A DNA stretch of 26,099 bases. Origin: Rhizophagus sp. LPA8_4_AMF (Eukaryota; Glomeromycota; Glomeromycetes; Glomerales; Glomeraceae). Positions 23,158-26,099 of the stretch are shown here, in pieces. Both the position numbers and the translations under genes were made by a program. Under the pieces are notes generated by a model. The model ran no database searches. It saw only the letters and a program-made list of their open reading frames with translations, and had not been told where the DNA came from. Numbering within the stretch: the stretch's first letter is position 1; each line of letters begins with the position of its first letter. The stretch spans positions 1-26,099 of the forward strand of contig JADRCO010000814.1 in the NCBI GenBank assembly GCA_021464525.1. Direction: 5' to 3'.

Positions 23158-23799
23158 CTATACCACACCTTCACCACCTGAACTATTTCTCCCACTACTT
23201 TTATTATTAATTAACCTATTAGGAATAAATCTCCCCCACATTCTAAATACAATTTTTTTAAAATAATTATAACGTCTAAAAATGGTTCCTACACCTAATA
23301 ATATAATAGAATATAATGGGAGTGTTATACTAAGGTACGTGAGTCTGTATGACCATGGACCTTCTAAAAAACTTCCTGTAAAATTATCGAGCCATAATTA
23401 ATAAAACATATATGATGTATAATTATTGTTATGATAGTTACCTTCAACTCCAAATACATTAGTGACAATAGGTCTAACAATTCTAACAGTAGTTGAACCA
23501 GTTATACCAAATACAGCAATAATTATAGTCCATTCTTTCCACCATGTCCAGCTCCACCTTTTCATTTCTTCTTTACTGTTATGAGTAGCAGTAACATATT
23601 GTCTCAACGAACTACTACTACTATTATTGCTTGAACAAAGTAATAACGCTTCACTAGCTTCAGGTTGTTGTACCAAATGTGAACTGTTGTTCATTTTATT
23701 TTTTGAACGTACTAATAAATTAGAAATGCTTTTGTGAGAATAAAATTTGGAGTTGTTACGAAGAGAACGAGAAATAAGTGAAGTTGTTCTAACGAACAT
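23158..23799 (-). CDS. Putative mitochondrial inner-membrane protein, two TM segments (DUF6787-like), 2 exons
   Basis: Exons on the minus strand: 23799-23442 and 23375-23158, joined by a 66-bp GT-CAG intron (23376-23441), giving 191 aa. The first 35 residues are rich in Arg and Ser with no acidic residue (MFVRTTSLISRSLRNN), typical of a mitochondrial targeting peptide. A Ser/Asn linker follows. The conserved core has WSWTWWKEW, a first membrane segment (IIIAVFGITGSTTVRIVRPIV), a short loop with EGSFLEGPWSYR, and a second membrane segment (YLSITLPLYSIILLGVGTIF). A basic region with FRMWGRF and a Gly/Ser tail complete it. This pattern resembles small fungal two-TM proteins labelled DUF6787, from memory; no biochemical role is known to me. 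It is transcribed away from the SAICAR synthetase gene with 150 bp between the start codons. Joining the exons restores the frame through the second membrane span, which strongly supports the splice. Confidence 0.85.
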
Positions 23800-23949
23800 T
23801 TTTGTAAAAAAAAAAGAATAATTAATAACCTATTATCATTCATTCCTGCTTTTTTTACAATATTCGCACACTATGTGATTGACTAATCTGATTATCAATA
23901 GATTATCAACCCAATTTAATTTGCTTTTTTCCTATCCCAAATACAAAAC
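23800..23949. promoter_or_regulatory. Compact divergent promoter with GATA-type and TGACTAA motifs
   Basis: Only 150 bp separate two start codons. The sequence GATTATCAA occurs twice, at 23890-23898 and 23901-23909 (11-bp period, about one helical turn). Another TTATC lies near 23833; TTATC is the reverse complement of the GATAA core bound by fungal GATA factors. TGACTAA at 23880-23886 resembles the TGACTC-type sites used by Bas1/Gcn4 upstream of yeast purine genes. Motif matches this short are expected by chance in AT-rich DNA, so binding is inference. Confidence 0.4.
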
Positions 23950-25356
23950 ATGGCGTTGCTTAAAAGCTCATGTCCCGACCTGGAATTTATAACTTGTGGA
24001 AAGGTTCGAGATTTGTACCGAATAGACGATAATACTTTGTTATTTGTAGCAACAGACAGAATAAGCGCATTTGACGTTATCATGAAAAATGTATACAATA
24101 TACTATCATTCCAATACATAAAATCATACAATTTTTAACAAATTGCTTATTTTTTCATAAGGGAATACCAGGAAAAGGAAAATTATTAACACAAATGAGT
24201 GTATTTTGGTTTAATTATCTGAAGGATATACTGCCGAATCATATTATAACTACAGAATTTGATCAAATGCCAGAAAAAGTACAAAAATATCGGGATCAAC
24301 TTGAATATCGATGTTTACTTGTTAAAAAATTAAAAGTTTTTTCTATAGAAGCTATCGTTCGTGGATATATTACCGGCAAGTACACATATTTAAATTGATT
24401 ATTTAAATTTAAGATTATTAACGCTAGAAATATTATTCTATTATAGGATCTGCATGGTCTGAATATAAAAAGAAGGGAACGGTTTGTGATATTACTTTAC
24501 CCGAAGGGTTAAAAGAAAGTCAAAGTTTTGAGAAGGCTTTATATACTCCTAGTACTAAAGCTGAAATTGGTCAGCATGGTAAATTATAACATATAAATTA
24601 TATGAATTAAATGAATTAACATGATTTTCTAACATATTATTACGTGATTTACAAGATGAAAATATTCATCCTAGCAAAGGTAAATGTTATTTTAACAAAA
24701 ATTCTATGTACTAATTTTCATGCATTAATATATTTTTTAAAGTTCCTGAAATTATTGGAGATAAATATGCAGATCAAATTTCAGAAATTTCGGTAAAACT
24801 ATACACAAAGGTAAAGTTTTAAATTATTAATCCTCTCCAAAAATGCAATGTTTTCTCTTTAAATAAATATTAATAAAAAAATATTATTTTTTAAGGCAAA
24901 AGAATATGCATTGAGTAAAGGAATAATTATCGCAGACACAAAATTTGAATTTGGAAGGGATGATACAGGAATTCTTTATCTTGTCGATGAAGTATTAACT
25001 CCAGGTTAATAATTACATATGCTCAATTTCTTTTTTTAAAAACAAAATTTGATTAATGTGATTTTTTTTTAAAAAAAGATTCCTCAAGATTTTGGCTGTC
25101 CTTGAATTATGAAGTTGGCAAAAGTCAAGAAAGGTATGTTATTTTTTAAAAAAAATTCCTTTTAATTTTACATACTAACCTTTTTTTGTTTAAAATTTTT
25201 AGTTTTGATAAACAATATATAAGAAATTATTTATTAAGTATTGATTTTGATAAAAAAACTAGTATTGAACTACCTAATGATATAGTTACAAAAACTATGG
25301 AGAAATATATTGAAGCTTATAAAATGATAACTGATTCTGATCCAACTTTTTTATGA
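23950..25356 (+). CDS. ADE1: SAICAR synthetase (phosphoribosylaminoimidazole-succinocarboxamide synthase), 8 exons
   Basis: Cytosolic purine-synthesis enzyme: it joins CAIR and L-aspartate using ATP to make SAICAR. Exons: 23950-24090, 24162-24375, 24447-24578, 24656-24679, 24743-24810, 24896-25004, 25079-25133, 25203-25356, giving 298 aa, close to the monofunctional yeast enzyme. Visible family marks are [10 protein letters not shown] near residue 17, [22 protein letters not shown], signature 1 ([14 protein letters not shown]), [12 protein letters not shown], signature 2 (IADTKFEFG) and LTPDSSRFW. All expected regions are present and in order, so the gene looks functional. Splicing is unusual. 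Intron 2 starts with GC (GCAAGT at 24376). Introns 1, 3, 4, 5 and 6 end in AAG. Exon 4 is only 24 nt and encodes part of DENIHPSK. A stand-alone ADE1 agrees with a fungus; animals fuse it to AIR carboxylase. Confidence 0.95.
24656..24679 (+). other. 24-nt microexon of the SAICAR synthetase gene
   Basis: The exon supplies two bases to finish Asp, then ENIHPSK, and one base of the next Val codon. The DEN residues match the conserved family segment after IGQHD, so skipping it would break a conserved region. Because its length is a multiple of three, skipping would keep the frame. Confidence 0.8.
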
Positions 25357-25403
25357 TTTTTTAGTTATTATATGTAAAAGGTTTTATAGAGCTATATTAG
25401 TGT

Positions 25404-25409
25404 AATAAA
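25404..25409 (+). terminator. Polyadenylation signal of the SAICAR synthetase gene
   Basis: AATAAA lies 48 nt after the TGA stop codon and is followed by a T-rich stretch. This is a standard eukaryotic 3'-end arrangement, although the hexamer is common in AT-rich DNA. Confidence 0.5.
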
Positions 25410-25501
25410 AGTTTTTTTACACCTTTTTATTAAGTAAATTAATTTTACAAGAATTACTGTAGATTCCATTTATTCCTATTTTTTATAAGTTTGCATGTGA
25501 A

Positions 25502-25883
25502 ATTATATGGGACGTCCGCAGCAAAAGGCAAGTCATGTGATTTTGAGAAAATTGCAAATTAAGCCATGTGATCAATTTGGTAAAATTATCATTTTAATAT
25601 TATGAAAAATCTAATATTTTTAAAAGTGGTTTTTTTTAAACTAGAGTAAATTTTGCAAGGAATTCATAAAATTATCAATACCTTTAAATTATTTGCTAAA
25701 TGCAATAAAAGAAAAATGCAAATAATAAAAAAATATTAATATTTCAACTTTTTACTAATTTATTATAAGCAAAAATATATTTTTTCTAAAAGGTTAGAAA
25801 TATTAATATATAATTATAGTAAAATCTCAAAATTATGAAATTGGTCTGAGTCCTGGCTTTTGCTGTAAACATCCCCATATAAT
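25502..25883. mobile_element. Candidate MITE, 382 bp, imperfect terminal inverted repeats
   Basis: The left end ATTATATGGG at 25502-25511 is the exact reverse complement of CCCATATAAT at 25874-25883. After one 1-nt indel and a few, mainly transition, differences the similarity resumes with CAGCAAAAG (left 25519-25527; right, inverted, CTTTTGCTG). This gives about 30 bp of paired ends. Further in, ATTTTGAGA on the left also has an inverted counterpart on the right. The interior is AT-rich with no open frame. The terminal TA dinucleotides are compatible with a TA target site as used by Tc1/mariner-type elements; that assignment is inference. Confidence 0.6.
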
Positions 25884-26099
25884 GTATTATTAAACTTTAG
25901 ATTCTTTTTTTTTAAAAAAAAAATTATTATTTATATAACGATTCTATTTGTACACTATGTGTGTGAACACAGATCATGTAATTATAATAAATCACGTGAT
26001 AATACAATAGCACATGATTTTAAACTAATTTTTAATGAACGCGATGAAAAGCTAAGTAAAGTTAATTTATTTCAGCTTCAGTTACTTTACTATATATAT
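25884..26099. other. AT-rich right end of the window
   Basis: No gene is seen. It contains TCACGTGAT at 25992-26000 and related CATGTGAT/ATCATGTG variants nearby, and ends in a TA run cut by the window edge. Confidence 0.4.

Noticed and set aside
24376..24382. Use of the GT at 24380 as donor of intron 2 in the SAICAR synthetase gene
   Set aside because: It would shift the frame and lead to an early stop after ITGK, whereas the GC donor restores the conserved YITGSAW sequence.

Overview
This is a eukaryotic, almost certainly fungal, chromosome segment. It is very AT-rich, with long A/T homopolymers. Its genes are cut by many short introns (mostly 63-99 bp, GT...AG, T-rich before the acceptor). 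The gene set (Zn2Cys6 regulator, long RGS protein, multidrug ABC pump, ADE1-type purine enzyme) fits an early-diverging fungus. The base composition and low-complexity proteins suggest an arbuscular-mycorrhizal (Rhizophagus-like) Mucoromycota genome; that placement is inference.

Layout: 1-454 is a purine-rich satellite with a higher-order period of 178 bp. 1524-6390 (+) is a 13-exon full-size ABCB transporter of 1290 aa. 6391-10111 is a long AT-rich spacer. 10112-13926 (+) is a 7-exon Zn2Cys6 transcription factor of 981 aa with a long disordered tail. 13927-15974 is a spacer between convergent genes, holding a 40-bp tandem duplication and a roughly 414-bp inverted-repeat element. 15975-19708 (-) is a 3-exon RGS-domain protein of about 1188 aa with six copies of a short KL...FG motif. 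19709-21666 is a divergent intergenic region. 21667-22833 (+) is an intronless, mostly disordered 388-aa protein with a possible TORC1-subunit (TCO89-like) motif. 23158-23799 (-) is a 2-exon, 191-aa putative mitochondrial membrane protein. It shares a 150-bp divergent promoter with 23950-25356 (+), an 8-exon SAICAR synthetase (ADE1 type, 298 aa). The right end carries a candidate 382-bp MITE with imperfect terminal inverted repeats.

How the genes relate: fungal genes are mostly transcribed singly, and nothing here forms an obvious cluster. The ABC pump and the zinc-cluster regulator are neighbours in the same orientation, a pairing sometimes seen for drug-efflux control, but 3.7 kb separates them and no link is shown. 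The most unusual items are the repeated FG motif in the RGS protein, the non-standard splice sites of the ADE1 gene (one GC-AG intron, five AAG acceptors, a 24-nt exon), the hairpin-rich first intron of the transcription factor, and two inverted-repeat elements. I saw no tRNA, rRNA or CRISPR. All exon boundaries were worked out by hand from reading frame, splice consensus and family conservation.
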